DNA of 64,000 nt from Nostoc sp. XA010 (GTDB taxonomy: Bacteria > Cyanobacteriota > Cyanobacteriia > Cyanobacteriales > Nostocaceae). The position numbers and the translations under genes were made by a program. Positions 1 to 9,172 of the stretch are shown piece after piece. Every line of letters starts with the position of its first letter. The stretch's first letter is position 1. Below the pieces are notes generated by a model. The model saw only the letters and a program-made list of their open reading frames with translations. It did no database searches and was not told the DNA's origin. The stretch lies in NCBI RefSeq assembly GCF_020829625.1, contig NZ_JAIVFX010000024.1, positions 33,769 to 97,768 on the forward strand, written 5' to 3'.

Positions 1-1
1 A

Positions 2-256
2 CTAGTTAAAGAATATTTGGAGCGCCCTATTCAACTTGATGCTCTAGCTTCTACAGATTTTTTTATAAATAGAAATGACACCACTGGAGGTTTAGGTGCA
101 AACTTTATTGTCGAGTGGGTAGCCCAAACAGAAATATCCGAACCGATAGTAGAGGCAGTCATGATTGGTACTGACTTTCAACAAGGAATTTCTTTTATCA
201 GTCCTGGTAGGGTAATTAAAAGTCAAAATAACGAGAAGCGATCGCCTTTAAAATAA
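2..256 (+). CDS. C-terminal fragment of an unknown protein
   Basis: The reading frame is open from the first bases of the window and ends with TAA at 254-256, so this is the 3' end of a gene whose start lies outside. About 84 residues are visible, with an internal TTG at 17 that need not be the start. The segment contains Gly-rich and beta-type stretches (GLGANFIVEWVAQ, GISFISPGRVIK) and a charged tail. The last dozen residues overlap a GCGATCGCC repeat, so the extreme C-terminus may be repeat-derived. I do not recognise the family and assign no function. Confidence 0.55.
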   Translation, partial: LVKEYLERPIQLDALASTDFFINRNDTTGGLGANFIVEWVAQTEISEPIVEAVMIGTDFQQGISFISPGRVIKSQNNEKRSPLK

Positions 257-430
257 TTCGTAATTCGTGATTCGTAATTAAGTTTTTCCTCGTTTTCTTG
301 TTCTCATGCTCCGCATAGGAATGCAATCATTAAATTTCCTCGTTCCCATGCTCCGTATGGGAATGCATTCATTGAGTCACAGACTCAATATCTAACTAGA
401 GGCAGCAAATTGTAATCAGTCAAAACTCAG

Positions 431-766
431 AGGTTCACTCACGAAGCTCAAAGGTTCATTGACAAAGCTCAGAGATTGACTCACGAAGCTCAGAGGTTCA
501 CTCACGAAGCTCAGAGGTTCACTCACGAAGCTCAGAGGTTCACTCACGAAGCTCAGAGGTTCATTGACAAAGCTCAAAGGTTCATCGACAAAGCTCAGAG
601 GTTCACTCACGAAGCTCAAAGGTTCATCAACAAAGCTCAGAGGTTCATTGACAAAGCTCAAAGGTTCATCGACAAAGCTCAGAGGTTCACTCACGAAGCT
701 CAGAGGTTCATTGACAAAGCTCAAAGGTTCACTCACGAAGCTCAGAGGTTCATCGACGAAGCTCAG
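431..766. repeat. 21-bp tandem array, 16 units
   Basis: Sixteen head-to-tail 21-bp units follow the pattern AGGTTC-(A)CT/TT/TC-(C/G)AC-(G/A)AA-GCTCA(G/A), with no spacers; a degenerate partial unit precedes the first. Two main variants alternate irregularly, ACTCACGAAGCTC and ATTGACAAAGCTC (or ATCGACAAAGCTC). The period is a multiple of three and several frames stay open: plus strand reads THEAQRF or IDKAQRF heptads, minus strand reads SFVNEPL or SFVDEPL heptads. The array ends about 20 bp from the antiporter stop codon. It is most likely a non-coding repeat; translation is unproven. Confidence 0.9.
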
Positions 767-787
767 ACTATCCCCAGTTCCCAATCC

Positions 788-2341
788 CTAATCATCTTCA
801 AGCTTCAACAATTGTTCATCAAGATTTTGTATCCGCCCGCGCACAATTTCTTCCGAGAGAATTCGCTTCCGCATTGCCTCATTGAGCGCTCCTTTTTCTG
901 CCAACAGTAAACGCCGACGAATAGCATCAAGTTTACTGCTGTTGCCACTTCTGCCTTCCACCTCATCAGGACGACGATTATAAAGTTCCCGCAGTGTCTT
1001 TTCTGCACCAGCAATTCGCACTTGATAAGCTGAACGCATCTCTTCATAAACAGCTTTTGGTAAAACCCCTGATTTCAACAGACTATCTAATTCATCTTGT
1101 GCTGCTTTACCCGTCATCAACTGGGCTTGCAATTCTTCAACCTGTTGTTGAGCTTCTGAAAAATTAGATAATTTTAAGCGTTTTACCACCCAAGGCAAAC
1201 TTAAACCCTGTCCCACTAACGACACCAGCACACAGCCGAAGACTATAGCTATCAGAACTTCTCGCCCTGGCAGTGTGGTAGGTAAGCTCAACGCCAGAGC
1301 CATTGAGAGTGAACCTTTAATGTTGCCTAAAAACAGTAAATGTTGCCAGCGTAGGGGAATTGGGCGGTCAATCCACCGAACGCCTGCTAGTAAAGGATAG
1401 ACTGTAAGAACTCGCCCGACTTGATAAGCCAAAACTGCAAGTAGAATTGCAGGTAAAGTTTTCCACAACATTACCAAGTTTATTTCTACACCAATCAGCA
1501 GAAAAATAAAGGTGTTGACGGTAAAACTGGCATATTCCCAAAAACTCAATAAGGTGATGCGACTAGAAGCAGAAGTATTGCGAGAAAGCCCTAAATTCCC
1601 GAAAATTAATCCCGCGACGACTACAGCCACCGCACCCGATACACCGAGAAATTGCCCAACCTGAAAAGTTCCTAATGCAACTGCGACTGTCAATAAAAGG
1701 CTGCTAAGGGCATCATCTAAACGGGCGAATACAGGTATACTCAAGTACCCCAAGACTAACCCCACCAGGCAGCCTCCTAGAGAGATAAATAGCAGTTGTT
1801 GGATTCCCTCTATAAATGTGATTGAGCCTGTTGAATATACTTGCAAAATTAGGTTGAAGGAAACTAGGGCAGCTGCATCGTTGAATAAAGTTTCTCCTTC
1901 AACGATGGTGGAAAGCCGCGATGGTACTGGTATATCCTTAAAGACGGCAATCATGGAAACAGTATCAGTGTTTGCCAGAATTACTGCGACAAATAAGGCA
2001 GGTATCCAACTTAGTCCCAGCCCAAATTTCAACAGAACGGCAATAATACCACTGGAAAGCACAGCTCCAGGCCCAGCTAATAGGGCAATTGGTTTAAAGG
2101 TGCTGCGTAGGCGGCTGACATCTGTATTAATACCAGCTTCAAAGATCAGAATTGGCAAAAAAAGATTCAAAACAAGGGTTGGATTTAAACCAATCGGACG
2201 AGACAATAGCTCAGTGATGGGCAAACCTGCTAATACTAAACCCGTAACATAAGGGATTCGTAATCTCCGTGACAGCAGAGCTACACCTGTAGCAAGCAGC
2301 AAGAGAATAATTGAAACTTTGACTAATTGAGTTACATCCAC
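788..2341 (-). CDS. CPA1-family Na+/H+ antiporter
   Basis: A 517-residue inner-membrane protein with about a dozen hydrophobic segments in residues 1-395 and a charged cytoplasmic tail of roughly 120 residues. The antiporter core shows NTDTVS near residue 124 and EGETLFND near 148-155, the place where NhaP/CPA1 exchangers carry the ion-binding Asp. It probably exchanges Na+ (or K+) for H+ for salt and pH homeostasis. The start is GTG at 2341. It stands alone, and the tandem array lies directly beyond its stop. Substrate choice between Na+ and K+ cannot be read from sequence. Confidence 0.9.
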   Translation of the reverse strand: MDVTQLVKVSIILLLLATGVALLSRRLRIPYVTGLVLAGLPITELLSRPIGLNPTLVLNLFLPILIFEAGINTDVSRLRSTFKPIALLAGPGAVLSSGIIAVLLKFGLGLSWIPALFVAVILANTDTVSMIAVFKDIPVPSRLSTIVEGETLFNDAAALVSFNLILQVYSTGSITFIEGIQQLLFISLGGCLVGLVLGYLSIPVFARLDDALSSLLLTVAVALGTFQVGQFLGVSGAVAVVVAGLIFGNLGLSRNTSASSRITLLSFWEYASFTVNTFIFLLIGVEINLVMLWKTLPAILLAVLAYQVGRVLTVYPLLAGVRWIDRPIPLRWQHLLFLGNIKGSLSMALALSLPTTLPGREVLIAIVFGCVLVSLVGQGLSLPWVVKRLKLSNFSEAQQQVEELQAQLMTGKAAQDELDSLLKSGVLPKAVYEEMRSAYQVRIAGAEKTLRELYNRRPDEVEGRSGNSSKLDAIRRRLLLAEKGALNEAMRKRILSEEIVRGRIQNLDEQLLKLEDD

Positions 2342-2638
2342 TATTACGTTCTGAAAAGTTATTTTGACTTTAGTAATGCTACATTAGCAACTTCAGGGTG
2401 TGGGTTCGGAACGGCGAATTTCTTCCACTTGACGGAAGAGGCACAGCGCAGGGGCAGGGGAGAAAAAACCTATTCCAAATGGCAGAAAATGCGTAGGGAT
2501 AACTTACCATCGTTTACACCACTTTTTAACCGAAGCTCCCTGTTCTAGTTCCCTCCCTATTCACTCAGCAGCGTGGACAAGTCGGGAATATGTACTCCGA
2601 AGTTTCAAATATCGTGTACCTACATGGAGGTTTCGTTG

Positions 2639-4471
2639 ATGTTTTTCGCCTCTTCTGCTAAACCGATTGATGAAAACCTCAAAAAATTGGTAGACGAAAT
2701 AGAAGCGCAAAGTCCTAGTTTATCAGTTTTAGCAGCGCGTGAATTCCGTTATAGTTTGCGTCAAACTCAGGTAGAAGTAAATGTCAAGGAACCCCGCCAG
2801 TTTAACGTACTTGAAGAATTTATTATCCGCGCCGCTATTGAATTTGAACCTCCGCCAACAGAGGATGAGTTAGCTTCTGTACTTGGGCTTGATTCTGTAT
2901 TTATTAAAACTACTACTACAACTCTTCGTTCATTACAAACACTATCACCAACGTCGCCACTAACAGTTACTCCTGAAGGTCGCTCTTTTTATGAAAAAGG
3001 GTCTGTACCACAGCCGCCATATCCTATACAAATTTATGCTATTACAGACCTTTTAAGCGATAAGATAACCTTTCAATCTGAATCCTTAAATGAGACAACG
3101 ATAAATTTGCCCGACTTGGCAGATTTTATCACTATTGATCATACAATTGCTGATATTTCTTCCTTACCCCTTGAGGAAATCCAAAAAAGTATTCAAGCTT
3201 CAGGTTTAGCACTTCATGTACCAGAAGAGGGAAAAATCGTAACTTCCTATAAGGTACTAGCTTCGACTCAAAAAATCTGGAGAAAAATATCGCTTTTCGT
3301 TATCTTTGATGCTCTTGAAGATAAATTGAGCATTCAAATAAGGAATGGAAAGCAAATTTTAGAGTCAGCATCAAATTGGTTAGAAGTACTACATGCTGAA
3401 GGTAAAATATCTTTGCAAGCATTATGTAAATTGTCAACCGAAACCATTAATTTTGAACGTCAAGCCATTCTCAAGCAGAAAAATACCGAAATAGAAGCTA
3501 GGCTTGAAAATATTCGCCAAAAGGCGCTAGAAGCTGCTACAAAAACTACTAGTGAGATAGATAACTATAAAGCGTTAGGTGAAGCTGTACAGTTACGCGA
3601 TGGACAAATTAGCCTAGCTTTTTCAGAAGTTTTAAATTCCGCTAAAAGTCAGATTTTAATTTATTCTCCTTGGATTAATCAGGCAGTTGTCAATGAAAAA
3701 TTTCTAAATTTATTACAGAAATTAGCTAATCGCGGAGTTCGGATTTTAATTGGACATGGAATTGCACGGCGACAAGAAGATGAAGATAAACCAATTCCAC
3801 CAGAAGTAGAGAAGAAACTTCAGGCGATCAAAACACCTAATGGTTTACCATCTATACAGGCTTTTTGGTTGGGAAATTCCCATGTTAAAGAAGTAATAGT
3901 TGATAAACAGATCCATCTTTGCGGATCTCATAACTGGTTATCCTATCGCGGCGATTACCTACCACGAGGTGAGTCAGTCTATAAAGTTACAATTCCACAT
4001 CAAGTTCAGGAAGCTTATGAATTTCTTGCTAATCGCTTCCAAAATCACGCTCAAAAATTATGGGGAAATGCTTTAAAAAAACGTGATTCTCAACTGGCTG
4101 TAGAGTCTTTATGCGTGTGGGGTGCGCTAGGTATGGAAGGTATTGCACTCAAAGAGATACAAAAAAATAATTGGTTGGAACTTCTGCCTGTATGGTTGAA
4201 TGTAGCACTACAGGGATTAAAATCGAAAAATTTATCAGGTGAATCAGAAAGTTTTAAAACTGCACTTTCGTTGCTGAGTCAAGTTTCTATTGAAGATGCT
4301 TTTATTGAGAAATTGCAACAGGAATGGCGTAAAGTTATAGGCGCGATCGCAATTAATAATCCCAAAACTGCTTTAAACTTACTTAGTGATGAAGTCTGGG
4401 CGCAGTTTATACGCCTCAATATTGCCCAAAAGAGTGATTCACCTGATAAGTTTATTTCGCAATATACCTAA
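2639..4471 (+). CDS. Phospholipase D-like domain protein with N-terminal helical/winged-helix region
   Basis: I choose ATG 2639 because GGAGG at 2626-2630 sits 8 bases upstream; the frame is open further 5'. The protein has about 610 residues. Residues 1-110 look like a helical or winged-helix segment (DELASVLGLDSVFIKT), residues 255-320 are a coiled-coil-rich linker, and residues 330-480 form one PLD half: NSAKSQILIYSPW, then HVKEVIVD near residue 415 (H-x-K-x4-D) and GSHNW. Only a single HKD motif is seen, so activity would need a dimer, as in bacterial Nuc-type nucleases. PLD-fold proteins include nucleases and lipid hydrolases; no partner gene is adjacent, so the role is open. Confidence 0.75.
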   Translation: MFFASSAKPIDENLKKLVDEIEAQSPSLSVLAAREFRYSLRQTQVEVNVKEPRQFNVLEEFIIRAAIEFEPPPTEDELASVLGLDSVFIKTTTTTLRSLQTLSPTSPLTVTPEGRSFYEKGSVPQPPYPIQIYAITDLLSDKITFQSESLNETTINLPDLADFITIDHTIADISSLPLEEIQKSIQASGLALHVPEEGKIVTSYKVLASTQKIWRKISLFVIFDALEDKLSIQIRNGKQILESASNWLEVLHAEGKISLQALCKLSTETINFERQAILKQKNTEIEARLENIRQKALEAATKTTSEIDNYKALGEAVQLRDGQISLAFSEVLNSAKSQILIYSPWINQAVVNEKFLNLLQKLANRGVRILIGHGIARRQEDEDKPIPPEVEKKLQAIKTPNGLPSIQAFWLGNSHVKEVIVDKQIHLCGSHNWLSYRGDYLPRGESVYKVTIPHQVQEAYEFLANRFQNHAQKLWGNALKKRDSQLAVESLCVWGALGMEGIALKEIQKNNWLELLPVWLNVALQGLKSKNLSGESESFKTALSLLSQVSIEDAFIEKLQQEWRKVIGAIAINNPKTALNLLSDEVWAQFIRLNIAQKSDSPDKFISQYT

Positions 4472-4757
4472 AATAAAACGAATATAGTAAGGAAGCTTTC
4501 GGCTTAAATTAACTGTTTGAAATAACCAGATTTCCTAACATACATAATGCCTAACTATACAGTGCGTAAATTAAACTAGTATATTTCTCATCCTTTAGTA
4601 GTAATAATTCTCCAGAAGACAACCAATAAATCTGTCGTCCTGATTTGGTATGAATTATCAACAAAATGATTCTTAACTTTTGATTGGCTTAAAGATAGAT
4701 CCAGAGATTCGTGTTATTCGATACAATTTATAGGTAGAGAGAGCCGAGGAGAACAAG

Positions 4758-5897
4758 GTGGTTTTATTAAAAGGCTTTGAGATTGAGATTTACACTGGCA
4801 CGCCTCAAGGTGAAATCGTCGGTCTCTCCGACAAAATTGTTGCGGATTTGGATGGATTTATGCGAGAGCCAGATAGCCGCAATGTGGAATATATAACCGA
4901 ACCATCCCCTAATTACGAAAATTTATTGTGTGCCTTGCTGCGTCCGAGGCGGGAGTTACGAAACTACCTCAATCGTTTGGGCGATTATACCCTGATACCG
5001 GGGAGTACTTTGTCTTTGAGTGGGAGCGATCGCTTTCTGCGTTCCGACCCAGCAAACCCCTATCATGACTACATTGAAAACACCTACGGGACAAAAGTAG
5101 TCACCGCCAGCGTACACATCAATGTCGGCATCAGCGACCCAGAAGTATTAATGCGGGCGTGTCGCGTGATTCGTATGGAAGCACCTTTATTTCTCGCCCT
5201 CAGCGCCTCATCTCCTTTCCTAGATGGCAAAGCTACTGGCTATCACTCCACTCGTTGGGGCGTATTTCCGCAAACGCCTAGCCATGTGCCTTTATTTGCC
5301 AGCCACGCCGATCATATTCAGTGGGTGGAAGATCAACTCGTTGCCGGAACCATGCAAAACGTGCGGCATTTGTGGGCATCAGTGCGACCAAATGGCGATC
5401 GCCGTCCTTATGATCTAAATCGCCTAGAATTGAGAATTTGCGATTTAGTCACAGATCCTATTGCCTTGCTAGCCATTACTGCCTTATTAGAAGCGCGTTT
5501 GTCGCAAATAATCGAAAATCCCAGCATCGATCCGTTAACTCAAAGTACTTTCTCTCCCCAAGAACTCGTCACCCTGACTACTGAGAACGAAGCTGCTGCT
5601 GCTACTGGTAGTCTCGATGCTCATTTGAGGCATTGGCAAGATGGTAGAAGTATCCTAGCCAGAGATTGGATTTCTGAAATGTACCACGATGTTTGGGCGA
5701 TCGCTAAACAACAAGGCTTTAATTGTTTCCTTTCCCCTTTGCATAAAATCCTCCGCGAAGGCAATGAAGCTCAACAGTGGTTGCAACTACACGCAGTCGG
5801 TTTTGACAGCCAGCGCGTCATCACCCAGGCTATTGTCGCCACCCAAGAACGCGAAATCGAACTTGAAAACAAATTGTGTTCATCCCTACTGACTTAA
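4758..5897 (+). CDS. gshA: Glutamate-cysteine ligase, cyanobacterial type
   Basis: A 379-residue protein matching the cyanobacterial glutamate-cysteine ligase family: GFEIEIYTGTPQGEIVGLS at the N-terminus, the RNVEYITEPSP segment, and TASVHINVGISDP near 120, all typical of GCS-type ATP-dependent ligases. It makes gamma-glutamylcysteine, the first step of glutathione synthesis, in the cytosol. The start is GTG 4758, preceded by GAGGAGAAC. It is a single gene with no gshB next to it. The window also holds glutathione-using genes (gpx, prx-grx, ggt, phytochelatin-synthase-like), but these are not clustered with it. Confidence 0.9.
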   Translation: MVLLKGFEIEIYTGTPQGEIVGLSDKIVADLDGFMREPDSRNVEYITEPSPNYENLLCALLRPRRELRNYLNRLGDYTLIPGSTLSLSGSDRFLRSDPANPYHDYIENTYGTKVVTASVHINVGISDPEVLMRACRVIRMEAPLFLALSASSPFLDGKATGYHSTRWGVFPQTPSHVPLFASHADHIQWVEDQLVAGTMQNVRHLWASVRPNGDRRPYDLNRLELRICDLVTDPIALLAITALLEARLSQIIENPSIDPLTQSTFSPQELVTLTTENEAAAATGSLDAHLRHWQDGRSILARDWISEMYHDVWAIAKQQGFNCFLSPLHKILREGNEAQQWLQLHAVGFDSQRVITQAIVATQEREIELENKLCSSLLT

Positions 5898-6542
5898 CTC
5901 AAGAGGCATTGGGCATGGTGAAGAGAAATTAGGGACAAGGGAAAGACTTGTTACAAGTTATCACCTCTTGTCCTTAATTCTTCTTACTTCCTACTTCCCT
6001 TTTCAGACAAATATGTAGATTTTCTTGGAGACACTTGTGGTCTGGCAAGTCAACTTTGACGAGTAGATAAATTCTTCAATTTCTCTTCTTTCCTTCTTCC
6101 TTCTCTGCGAGACGCTGCGCGAAGGTGCTACTTCGCGTCTTCTCTGCGTTCGCGCAGCGTGTCGCAGACAGACGCTATGTAGTAGCTTGCTTCTCCGTAG
6201 GAGCAACGCATAATTAATTTCTGGAGATATCTATTGCAAATCTAAAGCTTCGGCCGGGCTAATAATCCTAAGTCTGCCGATTGCATAGTTAACTACCGCT
6301 ATAGACTGCAATGCAGACGTATAAATAGCCCCTGCCAAAGGCACGCGCTAGTAAGTAGCCAATAATACAGAACTTAAATGTGCAATGCCTGCGGCGTGAC
6401 ACGCCTATGTACCCTTAAACGGATTTCACAAATATTGATTGTCCCATCTTTTGGGTTTGGGTTGCAGGAAAGTGTAAAGTTATGTAAATGAAATTAACAA
6501 ACATAACAATAATTTGTAATAAATAATGACGCTACAGCATTG
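5898..6542. other. Intergenic region with dispersed inverted repeats upstream of cpc
   Basis: No convincing gene is present. Bases about 6100-6200 carry nested GC-rich palindromic repeats (GAGACGCTGCGCGAAG, GTTCGCGCAGCGTGTCGCAG, GCAGACAGACGCT) that recur elsewhere in the window, for example near 8150-8215 and 16235-16290. They are dispersed cyanobacterial repeats. The remainder is AT-rich and leads into the phycocyanin promoter region. Confidence 0.6.
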
Positions 6543-6781
6543 TATAAAGATAACTTAGAAGGAAAAAACAACATCTAATCAGGTTTTCCAGTCGTTTACA
6601 GAAGTTTTAAGTTTTTTAACAAAAGTTTTAATCTGAAAGCCTGGAGATCGTAAACTTATTCCGTGGATGTCTGTTTTAAACCTTTCGTAACTCGTCAGGC
6701 AGTGCTGACATCAAAAATAAACTGAACGATTCAGTTTTGAGTCCAATTATTCTTAACCAAGCAAACTAGGAGACAAAAGCA
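6543..6781 (+). promoter_or_regulatory. Probable cpc operon promoter and long leader
   Basis: TATAAA at 6543-6548 is a plausible -10 element, preceded by AT-rich sequence; no clear -35 is spaced correctly. If used, it gives an untranslated leader of about 225 bases, which fits the long leaders known for phycocyanin operons. AGGAG at 6768-6772 is a good ribosome-binding site for cpcB. The promoter assignment is inference. Confidence 0.4.
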
Positions 6782-7303
6782 ATGGTTTTAGATGCATTTG
6801 CAAAAGTAATCACCCAAGCTGATGCCCGCGGTGAATATCTCAGCGCTGCTCAGTTAGACGCGCTAGCTGCCATAGTTAAAGATGGCAACAAGCGTGCAGA
6901 TACCGTAAACCGGATTACCAGCAACTCCTCAGCAATTGTTGCCAATGCAGCTCGTGCTCTGTTCGCAGAACAACCTCAGTTGATTGCTCCTGGTGGTAAT
7001 GCTTACACCAACCGTAGAAATGCTGCTTGCTTGCGTGACATGGAAATCATCTTACGCTATGTTACATACGCAATCTTTGCTGGTGATGCAAGTGTATTAG
7101 ATGATCGTTGTTTGAACGGTCTGCGCGAAACCTACTTGGCTCTAGGAGTTCCTGGTGGTTCTGTAGCAGCTGGCGTACAAAAGATGAAGGACGCAGCTTT
7201 GGCTCTTGTTAACGACCCCAACAATATCACCAGAGGCGATTGCAGCGCTATAGCATCTGAAGTTGCTAGCTACTTTGATCGTGCAGCCTCAGCAGTAAGC
7301 TAA
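6782..7303 (+). CDS. cpcB: C-phycocyanin beta subunit
   Basis: A 173-residue globin-like phycobiliprotein, one residue longer than the usual 172. Cys83 in AACLRDME and Cys154 in GDCSAIASE correspond to the canonical Cys82 and Cys153 phycocyanobilin sites; Asn73 in GGNAYTN matches the methylated Asn72. A third Cys is at 110. It pairs with CpcA into (alpha-beta)6 hexamers of phycobilisome rods. RRNAACLRD has Asn where most CpcB proteins that I recall have Met. First gene of the cpc operon, with a strong ribosome-binding site. Phycoerythrocyanin beta is less likely because alpha and lyases are CpcA/CpcE/CpcF-like. Confidence 0.95.
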   Translation: MVLDAFAKVITQADARGEYLSAAQLDALAAIVKDGNKRADTVNRITSNSSAIVANAARALFAEQPQLIAPGGNAYTNRRNAACLRDMEIILRYVTYAIFAGDASVLDDRCLNGLRETYLALGVPGGSVAAGVQKMKDAALALVNDPNNITRGDCSAIASEVASYFDRAASAVS

Positions 7304-7386
7304 ACCCGATTAAGACTATTGACTGACAACTGTCAGTTAGACAAAACAAATTTCAACAAGATTGTAAATAGGGAGATACTAAACCG

Positions 7387-7875
7387 ATGAAGACACCTCT
7401 TACCGAAGCCGTTTCAACCGCAGATTCTCAAGGTCGCTTTCTTTCCAGCACCGAACTTCAAGTCGCTTTTGGTCGTTTCCGTCAAGCTCCTGCTAGCATG
7501 GAAGCAGCAAAAAGCTTGACTGCTAATGCCCAACGTTTGACAGAAGGCGCAGCTCAAGCGGTGTACAACAAGTTCCCCTACACCACTCAACAACAAGGCC
7601 CTAACTTCGCTTCTACCAACACTGGTAAAGAAAAGTGTGCACGTGACATCGGCTACTACCTGCGGATTGTTACCTATTCCTTAGTTGTGGGTGGTACAGG
7701 CCCATTGGATGAATTCTTGATTTCTGGTTTGACTGAAATCAACCGCACCTTTGATCTATCTCCCAGCTGGTACGTTGAAGCTCTCAAGTACATCAAGGCT
7801 AACCACGGTCTAAGTGGCGACCCTGCTGTAGAAGCTAATTCCTACATCGACTACGCAATTAACGCTCTAAGCTAA
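7387..7875 (+). CDS. cpcA: C-phycocyanin alpha subunit
   Basis: A 162-residue phycobiliprotein alpha chain, the usual length. Cys84 in KCARDIGYYLR is the single bilin attachment site, served by the CpcE/CpcF lyase encoded downstream. The C-terminus SPSWYVEALKYIKANHG and YIDYAINALS are diagnostic of CpcA rather than phycoerythrocyanin PecA. Only Met1, Met38 and Cys84 contain sulfur; common CpcA positions for Met and Cys carry Ile, Ser and Leu here (YLRIVTYS, GPLDE). The gene lies 83 bases after cpcB with GGGAG upstream of its ATG. Confidence 0.96.
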   Translation: MKTPLTEAVSTADSQGRFLSSTELQVAFGRFRQAPASMEAAKSLTANAQRLTEGAAQAVYNKFPYTTQQQGPNFASTNTGKEKCARDIGYYLRIVTYSLVVGGTGPLDEFLISGLTEINRTFDLSPSWYVEALKYIKANHGLSGDPAVEANSYIDYAINALS

Positions 7876-7888
7876 TAGAGTGTATTTA

Positions 7889-7960
7889 GCCCGGAAAGGA
7901 AAACAAGCTCTGTTGGCAAATAGCTAGGAGTTGGTTTACCTTTCTGGGCAGTTTTATTTT
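7889..7960 (+). terminator. Stem-loop and T-rich tail after cpcA
   Basis: GCCCGGAAAGGAAAAC at 7889 pairs imperfectly with GTTTACCTTTCTGGGC at 7934-7949, followed by GTTTTATTTT. It lies between cpcA and the first linker gene. Such structures are known to cause partial termination or to stabilise the short cpcBA mRNA, giving more subunit than linker. The function here is inferred from position and structure. Confidence 0.7.
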
Positions 7961-8359
7961 CAAAAGACTGTTAAAGAAGAATGCAGAATTAGGAACACAG
8001 AATTTAGAAATCTTTGAGTGTGGGATTCAGACCCACCACTACTAAAATTGACTACTAATGCATATTTAGGGTGGTGTTTCACCGTTGATTCAGACGCTTC
8101 TGGACTTTTTTAAAGTGCGTTATCCACCAGTGGGCACTGAGCTTGGTCGTACTGCTTCCATACAGGACGCTACGCGAACGTGGAAGCAAGCTATGCAAAG
8201 CGTCTGGTAAAGAAGTGTCGCATAGATTTAAATTCTGTAGCTTGCTTCCCTGAAAGGGTATTCTGGCTACTGGCTGCTAAATTCTTTCTTTTTAAAAGAA
8301 TAGAAAAAAATTTTCTAAAAAGTTTTCAGTTTTCCAGTTAAAACTGAGGAGGTTTAAAG
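7961..8359. other. cpcA-linker spacer with dispersed repeats
   Basis: A 400-base spacer with no gene. It contains fragments of the dispersed repeat family (GCTTCCATACAGGACGCTAC, GGAAGCAAGCTATGC, AAGCGTCTGG) at about 8150-8210. GAGGAGG at 8346-8352 is the ribosome-binding site of the following linker gene. Confidence 0.55.
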
Positions 8360-9172
8360 ATGGCAGCTTTGGGACAAGCAACAAGGCTAGGAATTGGAGC
8401 CTTTGAAAACTCAGGACTGGCAGAACTGCGTCCCGATAGAACGGAAACGGATGTGCAAGTGATCATCCGGGCAGCTTACCGTCAGGTTTTGGGTAATGAA
8501 TACCTAATGGAATCAGAGCGTCTTGTCAGTGCTGAATCACTGTTGCAGCAAGGCGATATTTCAGTTAGGGGATTTGTGCTAGCCATTGCTCAGTCGGAAC
8601 TCTATCGGAATAAGTTTTTCCATTCAAACTCGCAAATTCGCTTTATCGAGTTGAATTATAAGCATTTATTGGGTCGCGCCCCAGAAGATGAGTCAGACAT
8701 TTCGTACCACGTTGAGCTTTATAGCTTACAAGGTTATGAAGCTGAGATTAACTCATACATTGACTCACTAGAATATCAAGAAAGCTTTGGCGAAAACATA
8801 GTACCATACTATCGTGGCTTTAATAGCCCAGTAGGGCAGAAAAACGTTGGCTATAGCCGACTTTTCCAACTGTATCGGGGTTATGCCAATAGCGATCGCG
8901 CTCAAGGACAAAAACAAGGACGCCTAACTTGGGAAATAGCTAAGAATCTAGCTTCACCTATCTACCCAGTCTCGACAGGAGCCTTGACGGGCCTCTCATC
9001 AGGTGGGAGAGGAGAAATATACCGAATTAGGGTACTACAAGCAGCTTCTCCAAACTCATCTGTAGTGCGGCGGGGTAGTGCGGAATTTCTCGTACCTTAC
9101 GAACAACTTTCTAGCAAGTTGCAGCAGCTTAATCGTAAGGGCAGCAAGGTGATTAACATCACATCTGTATAA
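8360..9172 (+). CDS. cpcC: Phycobilisome rod linker (first of two)
   Basis: A 270-residue rod linker with the PBS-linker domain at about residues 15-180 (VIIRAAYRQVLGNEY, FIELNYKHLLGRAP, YSRLFQLYRGYANSDR) and a C-terminal CpcD-like domain at about 215-270 (EIYRIRVLQAA, FLVPYEQLSSKLQQLN). It sits in the cavity of phycocyanin hexamers and orders the rod. It has no Cys and only two Met. A strong GAGGAGG lies upstream. Gene order resembles cpcBAC2C1D operons, in which two linkers are placed successively along the rod; which position each takes is not readable here. Confidence 0.93.
   Translation: MAALGQATRLGIGAFENSGLAELRPDRTETDVQVIIRAAYRQVLGNEYLMESERLVSAESLLQQGDISVRGFVLAIAQSELYRNKFFHSNSQIRFIELNYKHLLGRAPEDESDISYHVELYSLQGYEAEINSYIDSLEYQESFGENIVPYYRGFNSPVGQKNVGYSRLFQLYRGYANSDRAQGQKQGRLTWEIAKNLASPIYPVSTGALTGLSSGGRGEIYRIRVLQAASPNSSVVRRGSAEFLVPYEQLSSKLQQLNRKGSKVINITSV

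Noticed and set aside
416..784. Minus-strand heptapeptide-repeat frame after the antiporter gene
   Set aside because: It consists only of the 21-bp repeat, starts at TTG, and the opposite strand is equally open. I list the array as a repeat instead of a gene.
2327..2548. Plus-strand frame overlapping the start of the antiporter gene
   Set aside because: It overlaps the antiporter gene on the opposite strand, has no domain and contains low-complexity basic residues.
4710..4725. NtcA-like site upstream of gshA
   Set aside because: GTGTTATTCGATAC has GTG rather than GTA in the first half and no promoter element at the proper distance.
6782..7875. Phycoerythrocyanin pecBA identity
   Set aside because: The alpha subunit has the CpcA signature (KCARDIGYYLR, SPSWYVEALKYIKANHG), and CpcE/CpcF rather than PecE/PecF-type lyases follow in a cpc gene order.
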